This document shows positions 36,461 through 45,224 of a stretch of DNA of 64,000 nucleotides, piece by piece; within the stretch, counting starts at the first letter, position 1; the number at the start of each line of letters is the position of its first letter. The stretch is from Shewanella benthica (GTDB taxonomy: Bacteria; Pseudomonadota; Gammaproteobacteria; Enterobacterales; Shewanellaceae), in NCBI GenBank assembly GCA_023284085.1, contig JAKVHY010000027.1, forward strand, positions 23,893 to 87,892, written 5' to 3'. The notes beneath the pieces were generated by a model, which had not been told where the DNA came from, made no database searches, and saw nothing but the letters and a program-made list of their open reading frames with translations. A program made the translations under genes and the position numbers.

Positions 36461-36490
36461 AAAAAAAACCCACAAAGTGTGGGTTTTTAA
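36461..36490 (-). terminator. intrinsic terminator of hpt
   Basis: AAAACCCACA and TGTGGGTTTT form a 10-bp stem with a 3-base loop; on the minus strand it is followed by eight T. It lies 44 bases past the hpt stop and may act in both directions. Confidence 0.87.
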
Positions 36491-36533
36491 AATAAAACTC
36501 TCTTCGATAAATACGAATACCGATTGGGAGTAC

Positions 36534-37064
36534 TTATTCTGCAGGGATCACTTTAGCAATGTAGGGCAAATTACGGTACTGCTCAGCATAATCGATACCA
36601 TAGCCAACAATAAACTCATTGGGAATGGTAAGACCGATAAAGTCTATCGGTACATCGACCTCGCGACCCTCGGGCTTATCGAGCAGAGTACAGAGTGCCA
36701 GACTCTTTGGCTCACGCAGTAATAACATCTCGCGGATCTTATTGAGTGTGTGACCCGAATCGATAAGATCTTCTACGATCAGCACGTCACGTCCCTTGAT
36801 GTCAGACTGCACATCCTTGAGGATCTTCACTTCACGTGTGCTGGTCATGGCATTGCCATAGCTGGAAACCGACATGAAATCGATCTCAACATGGCCCTTG
36901 ATGAGACGACATAGATCAGCCATAAAGACCACAGAACCTTTCAGCAGGCCCACCATCAACAGGCGCTCGCTGTCGGCATAATGAGCATTAATCTTCTCGG
37001 CTAACTGATTCAGTATTAAATCAATCTCCTTGGCGGAAATCATCTCTTCAATCGTGTGTTTCAT
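36534..37064 (-). CDS. hpt: hypoxanthine phosphoribosyltransferase
   Basis: A 176-residue purine salvage enzyme converting hypoxanthine (and guanine less well) to nucleotides with PRPP. The PRPP loop is VLIVEDLIDSGHTL; LLKGSVVFMADL and DFIGLTIPNEFIVGYGIDYAEQYRNLPYI complete the family pattern. Located beside yadGH as in E. coli, though on the same strand here with ubiX and mpl upstream. Confidence 0.96.
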   Translation of the reverse strand: MKHTIEEMISAKEIDLILNQLAEKINAHYADSERLLMVGLLKGSVVFMADLCRLIKGHVEIDFMSVSSYGNAMTSTREVKILKDVQSDIKGRDVLIVEDLIDSGHTLNKIREMLLLREPKSLALCTLLDKPEGREVDVPIDFIGLTIPNEFIVGYGIDYAEQYRNLPYIAKVIPAE

Positions 37065-37105
37065 AACTCTCTCAACTTTGCTTTCAACTGACTCTATAAA
37101 GTGTC

Positions 37106-37768
37106 TTATTTATTACTATCTTCGGCGTTATATTTGTCATAACCCCAACGATTTGTTAAATCATGCTCGACGCCCAGATGGTCAAGAATTCGGGCGACCA
37201 TGAAGTTTACCAGATCTTGCACAGATTTGGGATCATGATAAAAGCCGGGAGCCGCCGGCATTATGGTCACCCCCAGTTTAGACAGAGACAACATATGCTC
37301 TAAATGTATGGAACTAAAGGGAGTTTCCCTGGGTACTAAGATAAGCTGACCACGTTCTTTAATGACTACATCGGCGGCGCGTTCGAGCAAACTATTGCTC
37401 ATTCCTGTGGCTACTGCCGCTAGAGTGCCTGTACTGCAGGGGCAGATCACCATCTGTTTCGGCGCGGCCGAGCCCGATGCAGGCGGCGAGAACCACTCAT
37501 CCTTGCCCAGCACATGTAGCGAACCTTTAAGCGAAGACTCGGCCCTCTCGGCAAACAATTTAAGTAACTGTTGCTCGGCTTTTTTGCCATTGGCACTCAA
37601 CTGAACGCCTTCCTCGGTGGCCAGCACCACGCGTGCGGCACTGGAGATCATCAAGAAAACCTGATAATCGGCAACTAACAAGCACTCGAGTAACTTGAGC
37701 CCATAAGGAGCCCCCGAGGCCCCCGTCCAGGCCAAACTGATCGACTTTTGTTTTTTTGGGTAACTCAT
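37106..37768 (-). CDS. ubiX: flavin prenyltransferase UbiX
   Basis: A 220-residue enzyme that attaches a dimethylallyl group to FMN, producing the prenyl-FMN cofactor of the UbiD decarboxylase in ubiquinone synthesis. TGASGAPYG is the FMN-binding start; CSTGTLAAVATGMSNSLLERAADVVIKERGQLILV and RETPFSSIHLEHML are diagnostic. The C-terminus is slightly extended (NRWGYDKYNAEDSNK). It lies between mpl and hpt on the same strand. Confidence 0.95.
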   Translation of the reverse strand: MSYPKKQKSISLAWTGASGAPYGLKLLECLLVADYQVFLMISSAARVVLATEEGVQLSANGKKAEQQLLKLFAERAESSLKGSLHVLGKDEWFSPPASGSAAPKQMVICPCSTGTLAAVATGMSNSLLERAADVVIKERGQLILVPRETPFSSIHLEHMLSLSKLGVTIMPAAPGFYHDPKSVQDLVNFMVARILDHLGVEHDLTNRWGYDKYNAEDSNK

Positions 37769-37780
37769 ATTTCTCTCTTT

Positions 37781-37816
37781 AAGTTCCTAGGAACTTGAAC
37801 CTAGGCTCTAGGACTT
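37781..37816. repeat. CCTAGG-centred palindrome between mpl and ubiX
   Basis: AAGTTCCTAGGAACTT (37781-37796) is a perfect 16-bp palindrome, followed by GAACCTAGGCTCTAGGACTTA. It occupies the 46-base gap upstream of ubiX. Confidence 0.55.
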
Positions 37817-39236
37817 AGTTCGAATCGTTCAACTTCTCTAATAGTTTCTTATGCAATCCACCGAAACCGCCATTACTCATGATGATGATGGTGTCGCCAC
37901 TCTTCGCCTTGCGAACGACAGTATCCACTATCTCATCTATGTCATATAGCACAGATACGGGTAACTCGGCTTTTGCCATCGCAGCTTCGATATCCCAATC
38001 GATGCTGTCGGCCTGATAGAGATAAGCCTGGTCGGCAAGGGGCATGGAGCCAGCCAAGGTATCCTTATGAACGCCGCTCTTCATGGTGTTGGAGCGTGGC
38101 TCCAGAATAATGGTTATCTTGGCCTCCCCCACCTTGGCGCGGCAGCCCTGCAACGTGGTAGCGATAGCGGTAGGATGGTGAGCGAAGTCATCATAAATCT
38201 CAATACCATTTACCTCACCAATCAGCTCCATGCGACGCTTAGGGGGCTCGAATTGAGTCAAGGCTTGGATAGCCGATTCAGGCTTAACGCCCACATGACG
38301 CGCCGCAGCGATCGCCATGGTGGCATTCTCCACATTGTGCTGACCGATCAAGCTCCAATCTAAGATCCCCTGAGATTTACCATCTAGGAACAACTCGAAC
38401 TTGTGGCCGTCAGCAGCAATAAGCTTGCTAGACCAAGTTCCTTGGTTGTCTGCAGCAGAAGTGCCTTTATTATCAGCTATAACATCCGAGCAGTTGCTAA
38501 CATAAACCTCTTGCTCACTCCAACAGCCCATGTCGATCACTTGCTGCACAGCCTCGCTGTCTTTGGGCCAGATGATCTTACCCTCTCCAGGTACGGTACG
38601 AATCACATGGTGAAACTGGCGTTGGATCGCCTTAAGATCATCGAAAATATCGGCGTGATCGAACTCAAGATTGTTGATGACCAAAGTACGCGGCTGATAA
38701 TGGACAAACTTAGAGCGCTTATCGAAAAAAGCACTGTCATACTCGTCGGCTTCCACCACGAAAAACGGTGAGCCGCCCAGACGCGCAGACACGCCGAAGT
38801 TTTGCGGCACGCCGCCAATCAGGAAGCCAGGCTCATAGCCACAATCTTCTAAGATCCACGCCAACATACTCGAGGTAGAGGTCTTGCCATGCGTCCCCGA
38901 TATCGCCAGCACCCAACGATCCTTAAGAATATGCTCGGCCAGAAATTGTGGCCCTGAGGTATAAGCAATGCCGCGATTAAGCACGGCCTCCACGCAAGGG
39001 TTTCCCCGGCTCATGGCGTTGCCAATCACCACTAAGTCCGGCGCATCATCTTCGTTTTTGCCAAGTTGACTAGGATCGAAGCCTTGAATGAGTTCGATAC
39101 CTTGCTCTTCGAGCTGAGTGCTCATGGGCGGATAAACATTAGCGTCGCTACCGGTCACCCTGTGACCTTCTGCTCTGGCAAGGAGTGCAAGGCCTCCCAT
39201 GAAGGTGCCGCAGATGCCTAAGATGTGTACATGCAT
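37815..39236 (-). CDS. mpl: murein tripeptide ligase Mpl
   Basis: A 473-residue Mur-ligase-family enzyme that recycles wall peptide by joining L-Ala-gamma-D-Glu-meso-DAP to UDP-MurNAc. It begins MHVHILGICGTFMGGLALLA (Rossmann domain), has the ATP loop GTHGKTSTSSMLAW, the FVVEADEYDSAFFDKRSKF block and DDFAHHPTAI. Length fits the family (about 457). Its start faces the fetB gene. Confidence 0.96.
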   Translation of the reverse strand: MHVHILGICGTFMGGLALLARAEGHRVTGSDANVYPPMSTQLEEQGIELIQGFDPSQLGKNEDDAPDLVVIGNAMSRGNPCVEAVLNRGIAYTSGPQFLAEHILKDRWVLAISGTHGKTSTSSMLAWILEDCGYEPGFLIGGVPQNFGVSARLGGSPFFVVEADEYDSAFFDKRSKFVHYQPRTLVINNLEFDHADIFDDLKAIQRQFHHVIRTVPGEGKIIWPKDSEAVQQVIDMGCWSEQEVYVSNCSDVIADNKGTSAADNQGTWSSKLIAADGHKFELFLDGKSQGILDWSLIGQHNVENATMAIAAARHVGVKPESAIQALTQFEPPKRRMELIGEVNGIEIYDDFAHHPTAIATTLQGCRAKVGEAKITIILEPRSNTMKSGVHKDTLAGSMPLADQAYLYQADSIDWDIEAAMAKAELPVSVLYDIDEIVDTVVRKAKSGDTIIIMSNGGFGGLHKKLLEKLNDSN

Positions 39237-39483
39237 GGAGTTGGCTCTGATGAAGAATAATCTGAGGGGTATTCTAGCGGGATGGGAGACCCTTGTCAGT
39301 TAACTATGATTTAATGTCGCTAAAAGCCAGACGTATATGATAAATATCGAAATTATCTAGGCAAGACGATGACGCAAAAATATATCGCCAGATAAACGTA
39401 TCGAATCCAAGAAACACCTTGCTAGGAAGCTCGACATAGAAGATATTGATCTTCTTAACCACCAAAAAAACCTAACTTTACAT

Positions 39484-40275
39484 ATGCAGTCGACTATTGA
39501 TATCTCCTGGGTTCAACTCGCCCTGTTTATGCTGATCTTGGTCATTCCCTTCTTCATCAACCGATATCTAAAGTTAGCGCTCGGCAAGGAGATAATCTCA
39601 GCCGTTTTACGCATGACGGTACAGCTGATTCTTGTGGGACTTTATCTGCAGTTCCTGTTTGAACTTAACAGTTTACCGCTCAACTTAATTTGGCTTAGCT
39701 TAATGTTGCTTATCGGTGCCAGCGCCATAATCGGTAGTGCTAAGCTGCCTAAGCGACGCCTCTATCTCCCCGTCATTACCGGACTGGTAGTAGGAGTAAC
39801 GCCTTTAATCGCTATTTTGCTGCTTGCACTATTACAACCTGCGCCCCTATATAGCGCCCAATATATGATCCCTATGGCTGGCATGTTATTGGGAAATTGC
39901 TTGAGCGGAAATATTGTCGCGCTACAGAGATTGTTTTCCGCCTTCGAGGAACAGAAAGATCAATATGAAGGAGCGCTAGCACTGGGGGTTAGCCCCTATC
40001 AGGCCGCTTTTCCCTTTATGCAGTCGGCATTGAAGCAGTCATTCGCCCCCATTCTCGCCTCCATGACCACCACTGGCTTAGTCACACTGCCGGGCATGAT
40101 GACGGGGCAAATTTTAGGTGGCAGCGATCCTATGGTGGCAATTAAGTATCAGCTAGTCATATTAGTCGCCATATTTGTGATGCTGACAGTCTCGGTCACT
40201 CTATCTTTAATACTAACGATTAAATCTTGCATCGAGCCCAGCGGGTTAATCAGAGTCGTTTTAATGAAAAAATGA
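39484..40275 (+). CDS. FetB-type ABC transporter permease (UPF0014)
   Basis: A 263-residue membrane protein with about seven helices matching E. coli FetB (YbbM), the permease of an iron exporter. Shared blocks include IPMAGMLLGNCLSG, LALGVSPYQAAFPFMQSALKQSFAP and LVTLPGMMTGQILGGSDPMVAIKYQL. The ATPase partner FetA, normally directly upstream, is absent from this window. The ATG has no ribosome binding site, and the frame is open for about 38 codons upstream (KRIESKKHLARKLDIEDID) without a start codon, so the 5' end may be altered or may be a remnant. Function as an exporter here depends on an ATPase elsewhere. Confidence 0.85.
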   Translation: MQSTIDISWVQLALFMLILVIPFFINRYLKLALGKEIISAVLRMTVQLILVGLYLQFLFELNSLPLNLIWLSLMLLIGASAIIGSAKLPKRRLYLPVITGLVVGVTPLIAILLLALLQPAPLYSAQYMIPMAGMLLGNCLSGNIVALQRLFSAFEEQKDQYEGALALGVSPYQAAFPFMQSALKQSFAPILASMTTTGLVTLPGMMTGQILGGSDPMVAIKYQLVILVAIFVMLTVSVTLSLILTIKSCIEPSGLIRVVLMKK

Positions 40276-40342
40276 CCCATAAAACTAGAGCCTTACAGAT
40301 TTATGCAAGGGCTCATGACATATTGACTGACCTAAGCTAAGA

Positions 40343-40960
40343 CTAGCTTCTTGCAAAGTAGCTATTCATCACATAATTATATGATGTCGTATGGTCTGCC
40401 AATACCTGCCCCAGCTCCATGCCTTTGTCACTGCGCCAATCAGACATTATCTCCGCTAAAACCGATGCCCAGGTTGTCACTTTTACGCCCGCCTGAGTCA
40501 ATCTATGAATAGAGGCTTGCTGCACCGTCTTATTCCAGGTAGCCGATGCATCGATAACCGCATAGACATCATAGCCTTCTTCAACTGCACTCAAGGCTGG
40601 AAACATCAGGCAGACATCGGTCACAATCCCCGCCATGATGATCTTCTTACGACCCGTAGCTTCGATAGCAGATTTAAACGCTGAGCTGTGCCAGGCGTTA
40701 ATCTCCCCCTCACGATTGATCACCCTATCACCTAAGATCTTGGTAATTTCTGGCATAATAGGACCATTAGGGCCGTCGGCCAGACTCGCAGTCACCACCG
40801 AAGGTAATCCTAAGGTTTTGGCCATATTACACAGACCCTGAATATTGTTTTTGACCACTAGTGGATGCTCATCGGCGCAGCTAACCAATAAGCCAGTCTG
40901 GTGATCTATCATGGCAAGTACGGCATTATCGGGTGTTAGAACTTCTGAAAACTTACTCAT
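40343..40960 (-). CDS. isochorismatase-family hydrolase, YcaC-like
   Basis: A 205-residue cysteine hydrolase. Asp19 (MIDHQTG) and Cys117 (GIVTDVCLMF) fit the catalytic pair of the family; the basic residue is probably Arg83 in NREGEINAW, matching the RPGNINAW region of YcaC rather than a lysine. YcaC-type enzymes have no firmly known substrate. It lies downstream of the pirin gene on the same strand, so both may answer to the LysR regulator. Confidence 0.85.
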   Translation of the reverse strand: MSKFSEVLTPDNAVLAMIDHQTGLLVSCADEHPLVVKNNIQGLCNMAKTLGLPSVVTASLADGPNGPIMPEITKILGDRVINREGEINAWHSSAFKSAIEATGRKKIIMAGIVTDVCLMFPALSAVEEGYDVYAVIDASATWNKTVQQASIHRLTQAGVKVTTWASVLAEIMSDWRSDKGMELGQVLADHTTSYNYVMNSYFARS

Positions 40961-41053
40961 TTTTATTTTCCTTTCATCTGAAATATTATAAGAAGATGCT
41001 ATTTATTAATTTGAATATGTTTCTGAGCCAAATTTTAGCTCGCCTCTTATTGG

Positions 41054-41728
41054 CTAGACTTTATCGATCACTATCACTTGAGCATTGGTTAACGCCACCA
41101 GCGTAAACGCATCGCTGCGCACCAGAGTGTCGGCCTCAATAATCGCTCCATCAATCTCAACCTGACCTTCACTGACATACACTAAACTTGCTGTATGCTG
41201 TTCGAAGCGATGACCCTCTTCCAGGTTGGCGACGCTTATCTGTGTATGGCTATCGAAAGTTTCATCCTGTCCTGCCTCGCCTCCGTAGATCCGCGTCAGC
41301 TCACCGATTTTTGGGCTATATAATTTGTAGCCAGCTTTTTCTCCGCTGCGCTCGGGAAGCACCCAAAGCTGTATCATCTGATTCTCTTCACTGTCAGGAT
41401 TAACCTCATTATGAGAAAAGCCTTCCCCACCAGCCCTCTGTACCTGAGCTTGCTTGGCATTCATCATCTGGCCGTGTTCTAGCGAGCCTTCATGATTGAT
41501 ACGGCCCTTAACCATCACAGAGATCACATCCACCTCTTTATGCCCATGCATCAAGGTCTCGCCTTTGGGCATAAACCTAGCATCGGCTAAATAAACGAAA
41601 TTTCCTAAGCCGTCCCATGTCTGTGGATTACGATTTGAACCGAAGGCTTGCTTGCCCATCACAAACTGATGTTCTTTTAATCCGGCAAAACCACCTTCTC
41701 TGAGCTCTGATTTTGTTAAAACGTCCAT
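41054..41728 (-). CDS. pirin family protein
   Basis: A 224-residue bicupin. The first cupin carries the metal ligands H-x-H (LMHGHKEVD), a later His (GSLEHGQMM) and the SHNE segment, as in YhhW and other quercetinase-type pirins. Likely iron-binding and cytosolic. It is transcribed away from the LysR gene, from which 145 bases separate it, a layout that usually means regulation by that LysR protein. Confidence 0.88.
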   Translation of the reverse strand: MDVLTKSELREGGFAGLKEHQFVMGKQAFGSNRNPQTWDGLGNFVYLADARFMPKGETLMHGHKEVDVISVMVKGRINHEGSLEHGQMMNAKQAQVQRAGGEGFSHNEVNPDSEENQMIQLWVLPERSGEKAGYKLYSPKIGELTRIYGGEAGQDETFDSHTQISVANLEEGHRFEQHTASLVYVSEGQVEIDGAIIEADTLVRSDAFTLVALTNAQVIVIDKV

Positions 41729-41882
41729 CTTGTGACTCCTCAGCTATCTAGTTACAGCCCTTAATGACTGGTGATGGATTAATCATAGCGAGAGTAATGA
41801 ATAGGATAAATATGACAAAACAGAAACAACTGTTCTATTTAAGGTTACAATTGAATTTGGCTTACAAAGGAGAGTGATAGCA

Positions 41883-42770
41883 GTGCAAAATATTAATGAT
41901 ATGTTGGTATTTGCCGAGGTGATCAAAGCGGGTAGCTTTACCAAGGCCGCCGAGGTGCTGAATCTGCCAAAATCTAACATCAGTCGCAAGCTCACCCGAT
42001 TAGAAGCACATCTGGGCGTACGGCTGATCGAACGCACGACTCGTAGCATTCACCTTACCGAAGTAGGCCAAATATACCTGCAACACTGCCAACGTATTCA
42101 GGAAGAAGTGGAGTCGGCGGAGTTATGCGTCGACCATTTAGTTGAAAGCCCGCGAGGCCAGCTAAAAATCTGTGCCTCAGTCACCATTGGACAGCAGATC
42201 ATCAGTAAGTATCTGCATGAGTATATTGAACAGTATCCAGATGTGAATGTGAGTCTCGAGCTGACAAATAGGCGTATCGATCTCGTTGAGGAGGGATTCG
42301 ATCTGGCGATTAGAATCGGAGAGCTAGAGGACTCTAGCCTTATTGCTAAATACTTAGGTCAATTAGATAGGAAACTATGCGCAAGTCCATCACTCATAGA
42401 TAGACATATATTGCCCGCACACCCTAGTGAGTTAGCCCCACTACCAAGTCTATTTATGACCAGTAGTATGCCAAAAAATCAGTGGCAGTTACGTCAAGCC
42501 GAGGTCGTAGAGCAAGTGCAGATAAAGCCTAAAGTGGAAGTAAATGATTTTCTCTCTCTTAGTCGCCTCTGCATATCCGGTTGCGGGGTGACTTTGCTGC
42601 CCGCTTACTTGTGTGATGAAGCCATTCTTGATGGCAGACTGTTACATGTACTGCCAGAGTGGCAATGCGAACCGTCAAAAGTTTATGCCCTCTACCCAAG
42701 TCACAAGAGCGTCACACCTAAGGTGCGGACCATGCTGAGTTTTCTAGCTGAGGTGTTTAAAAACGATTAA
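41883..42770 (+). CDS. LysR family transcriptional regulator
   Basis: A regulator of about 295 residues. The N-terminal winged helix is MLVFAEVIKAGSFTKAAEVLNLPKSNISRKLTRLEAHLGVRLIERTTRSIHLTE-like, with the effector domain starting near residue 90 (GQLKICASVTIGQQI) in the pattern of the DhcR/YafC subgroup. GTG at 41883 is preferred, with AAGGAG about 10 bases before it; the GTG at 41874 sits too close to that site. Divergent to pirin, its probable target. Confidence 0.9.
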   Translation: MQNINDMLVFAEVIKAGSFTKAAEVLNLPKSNISRKLTRLEAHLGVRLIERTTRSIHLTEVGQIYLQHCQRIQEEVESAELCVDHLVESPRGQLKICASVTIGQQIISKYLHEYIEQYPDVNVSLELTNRRIDLVEEGFDLAIRIGELEDSSLIAKYLGQLDRKLCASPSLIDRHILPAHPSELAPLPSLFMTSSMPKNQWQLRQAEVVEQVQIKPKVEVNDFLSLSRLCISGCGVTLLPAYLCDEAILDGRLLHVLPEWQCEPSKVYALYPSHKSVTPKVRTMLSFLAEVFKND

Positions 42771-42778
42771 CGTAGGTA

Positions 42779-43147
42779 TCAGACAAATAGGGCAATAAGA
42801 CTGCCTATGGATACCGCAGCCTTTAAATATTGACCCACAGTGCAGGTACAATCATCTTCTTTGGTTGTTGAGTCATCGGGCAAGATTGAGTCTAACGCAT
42901 CATCGAACCAAGATGAGTCCTCTTTTTCAGGGGAACGATTCGAGCTCAGAGAGATAACATCTGTATTCATAGATTGACTGGTTTGCGTAGACTGAGCATC
43001 AAGCTGTCTAGCTTCATGTGATAGTTGCACTTGTGAAACTTCAGTTACTTGAGTTGCTGCTGTAACTCCCCCTTGGTTGCTTAGTGACGAGTTCACTGAA
43101 TAGTTATTTAGCCCGTTAACAGGGGCTCCAACACTGGTTATGGTCAT
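42779..43147 (-). CDS. small Ser/Thr-rich protein with hydrophobic tail, unknown
   Basis: A protein of about 122 residues that I do not recognise. The first half is polar and Ser/Thr/Gln-rich (SNQGGVTAATQVTEVSQVQLSHEARQL), the middle is acidic (EKEDSSWFDDALDSILPDD), a CTC pair follows, and the end is one hydrophobic segment (AAVSIGSLIALFV). This could be a tail-anchored or short envelope protein. The start is uncertain: an ATG seven codons upstream (43168) has no ribosome binding site either. It is the last of three minus-strand genes with envelope features. Confidence 0.55.
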   Translation of the reverse strand: MTITSVGAPVNGLNNYSVNSSLSNQGGVTAATQVTEVSQVQLSHEARQLDAQSTQTSQSMNTDVISLSSNRSPEKEDSSWFDDALDSILPDDSTTKEDDCTCTVGQYLKAAVSIGSLIALFV

Positions 43148-43256
43148 AATTACCGCCAAGACAATCATAGTACAAGCACAACAATACTATTTAACATGTT
43201 GAACAGTAAAACATTTAAGAGATACAACTTGTATCGCCGTGATGGTGATCGCTATT

Positions 43257-44069
43257 TTAAAACCGAAATTGAAACTTGAGCCCTAGCTGATCATAACCCT
43301 CTCCCTGTATCTCAAAGTGATTCCAAGCCAGTAGCATGTTCACTTTATCTGATAAACGATACTTGATCCCGCCCCCTCCGTAGGGAGATATGCCCCTTGA
43401 AGAAACCTCTTTATTCGATCCTGAAAAATTGAGCCTCTCTTCCTGCCAATGATAAGCACCAAGATAGATTTGACTAGAGAGCCTATCAGTTAACCTAAAA
43501 GTACGAACCACACTCGCTCCCCAACCTTCATATAAGCTGTTGCTATACGAACTGCCAACATAGGGGCTAACAGCATCACTATCGCTATCAGAATCTGGAT
43601 AACGACCGCTAGCAGAATATAAGTTATCACTGGAAAACCTGCCCCTACCGACTCCCATCGATGCAAAAGACACTTGCCACTTCGGACTAAGGCGGTATTC
43701 CACCTCGAAGAGGCTTTCGCTGATATTAAGATTAAGATTAAATATCAATTTACTCTGTTGGTTTTTTCCTAATGCTCTATCTAACTTATTCAGGCTTGGC
43801 ATATATTGATATACATCACCATCGAACTGAACATTATCCAAGAGTACTTTTCCTCCGGCGGCACTCGCCTGCACGATGAAAAGACAACACAAGACCCCGA
43901 GCCAGGCAAAAGGAAAAATGAGTCTAGGTTTTTTTCTCTTATTCTGAATATTTTGTCTTTGAGGAAAGCCGCGAGAGTTGAGTTTCTCACCAGTACTGAT
44001 GAGACTTAATACAGCCAGGTCACGCGCTAGCTTGTAGTCACTATTAATACTCGAAGTTGACGCTTTCAT
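43257..44069 (-). CDS. outer membrane beta-barrel protein, unknown
   Basis: A 270-residue exported protein. It has a 50-residue, strongly basic leader (QRQNIQNKRKKPRL) before a hydrophobic stretch ending SASA (about 70), like an extended signal peptide. The remainder alternates polar and aromatic residues as in a small outer-membrane barrel (WQVSFASMGVGRGRFSS, IYLGAYHWQEE, GGGIKYRLSDKVNMLLAWNHF) and ends FQFRF with a terminal Phe. A DSDSDSD run (near 140) may be a calcium-binding surface loop. ATG at 44069 follows GAGGTG; a TTG four codons earlier is rejected. No family assigned. Confidence 0.65.
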   Translation of the reverse strand: MKASTSSINSDYKLARDLAVLSLISTGEKLNSRGFPQRQNIQNKRKKPRLIFPFAWLGVLCCLFIVQASAAGGKVLLDNVQFDGDVYQYMPSLNKLDRALGKNQQSKLIFNLNLNISESLFEVEYRLSPKWQVSFASMGVGRGRFSSDNLYSASGRYPDSDSDSDAVSPYVGSSYSNSLYEGWGASVVRTFRLTDRLSSQIYLGAYHWQEERLNFSGSNKEVSSRGISPYGGGGIKYRLSDKVNMLLAWNHFEIQGEGYDQLGLKFQFRF

Positions 44070-44233
44070 AATGCACCTCAAAAATCATATGCAGTAAGAA
44101 ATATTAAGCAATAGACGAGCCAGCTCATTTCATGAGCTAAGATTTTCAACGGTTTATTTCTAACTGGATATTAATTTCCTCAACTAACATTTTAGAGTCA
44201 TGAAGCCCGAGTTACATGATGATCGGTTCTATC

Positions 44234-45040
44234 TTATCTCTTGGTAATGATTGTGATTCGACTAGCACTTTCGGCCGAAGAATTGGAACTTGGCAGCGCA
44301 TCAGAAAACAGCGAACGAGAATCTATGTTTCCCACCTGATACTCAAGCTTCCAGTTATGACCCTGTTTGACTCCACCTGTGGTATCGGTAGAAGCGGCCA
44401 CATCCAATTGAGTTAATTCAGCCACCCTGTTGACGAAACTTTTACCCGATACTCCCGACGCTAAATTACAACCATATAACTTAAGATCAGCCCCCTTTTT
44501 CAAACTAGATCCGATCTCACTCATCATAGCTTCATGCTGATTAATATAAACCTTGTCTATCCATTTGCCCGACAAAAAGAGCGCACCGTTAGATGCATGG
44601 GAGACGATAGATAGCTGAGATAGGTTAGAGGTGTCATTAATCGCGTTTCTGATCTGCTGCAAGGGTTCCCGTTCAGGCCTGAGGAAGACAATTTGAGTTT
44701 TATTACTCTGACCTAGATGCTGCTTAAACTTGGCTTTTAATGCTTGATAAAGCATGTAAGGATCATGCACCGCTGGGTCTATGATGATCAACTCAGTTTC
44801 AGCAATGTTTGCTGATAAATACTCAGTCTCATTTTCTGCCGCTTTCGCCTGCTGCACTGCCAACAGACAGGTGATGAGCACTAGAAAACCACTCAAATAA
44901 GTGACCTTGTCACCTTCTCGGAAAAAGAGTTTGAAAATGAGTTTAGAGAGATGATGTCTGTCAGAGAATAACGGCGAAAAGAACCTGCTAACCCATCGAG
45001 TTAGCAGGAGAATGCATGGATATATGAGAGCAAGTTTCAT
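44234..45040 (-). CDS. stand-alone DUF4347 domain protein
   Basis: A 268-residue exported protein. A long basic leader precedes a hydrophobic segment (46-66) ending VQQAKA. Residues 80-240 form a DUF4347 domain: TELIIIDPAVHDPYMLY, SIVSHASNGALFL (His148), LKLYGCNLASG (Cys191) and DVAASTDTTGG. DUF4347 is usually the N-terminal part of very large repeat-containing adhesins; here the protein ends soon after the domain, so it is either a dedicated short form or the remnant of an adhesin. The His and Cys positions recall caspase-like peptidases (inference). GGGATG precedes the ATG. Confidence 0.75.
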   Translation of the reverse strand: MKLALIYPCILLLTRWVSRFFSPLFSDRHHLSKLIFKLFFREGDKVTYLSGFLVLITCLLAVQQAKAAENETEYLSANIAETELIIIDPAVHDPYMLYQALKAKFKQHLGQSNKTQIVFLRPEREPLQQIRNAINDTSNLSQLSIVSHASNGALFLSGKWIDKVYINQHEAMMSEIGSSLKKGADLKLYGCNLASGVSGKSFVNRVAELTQLDVAASTDTTGGVKQGHNWKLEYQVGNIDSRSLFSDALPSSNSSAESASRITIITKR

Positions 45041-45224
45041 CGTTCATCCCAAGCTGAAGAGAATACTATTCAACTTGGTTGCATAGAGTAGGCCAGTTAT
45101 TTACTAGTTATTTTTCAGAACATTAGTACAAGTCAAAATTAACATCCCCTTAGATTTTGGCAAACTGCATAGCAAAGTGCGAAGTCGAAACATGATTAAT
45201 TCAGCCAAATTAAATGAATGAGTA

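Noticed and set aside
40286..40314. GAGCC...GGGCTC hairpin between fetB and the hydrolase gene
   Set aside because: The stem needs a bulge and has no U-tract; too weak to list as a terminator.
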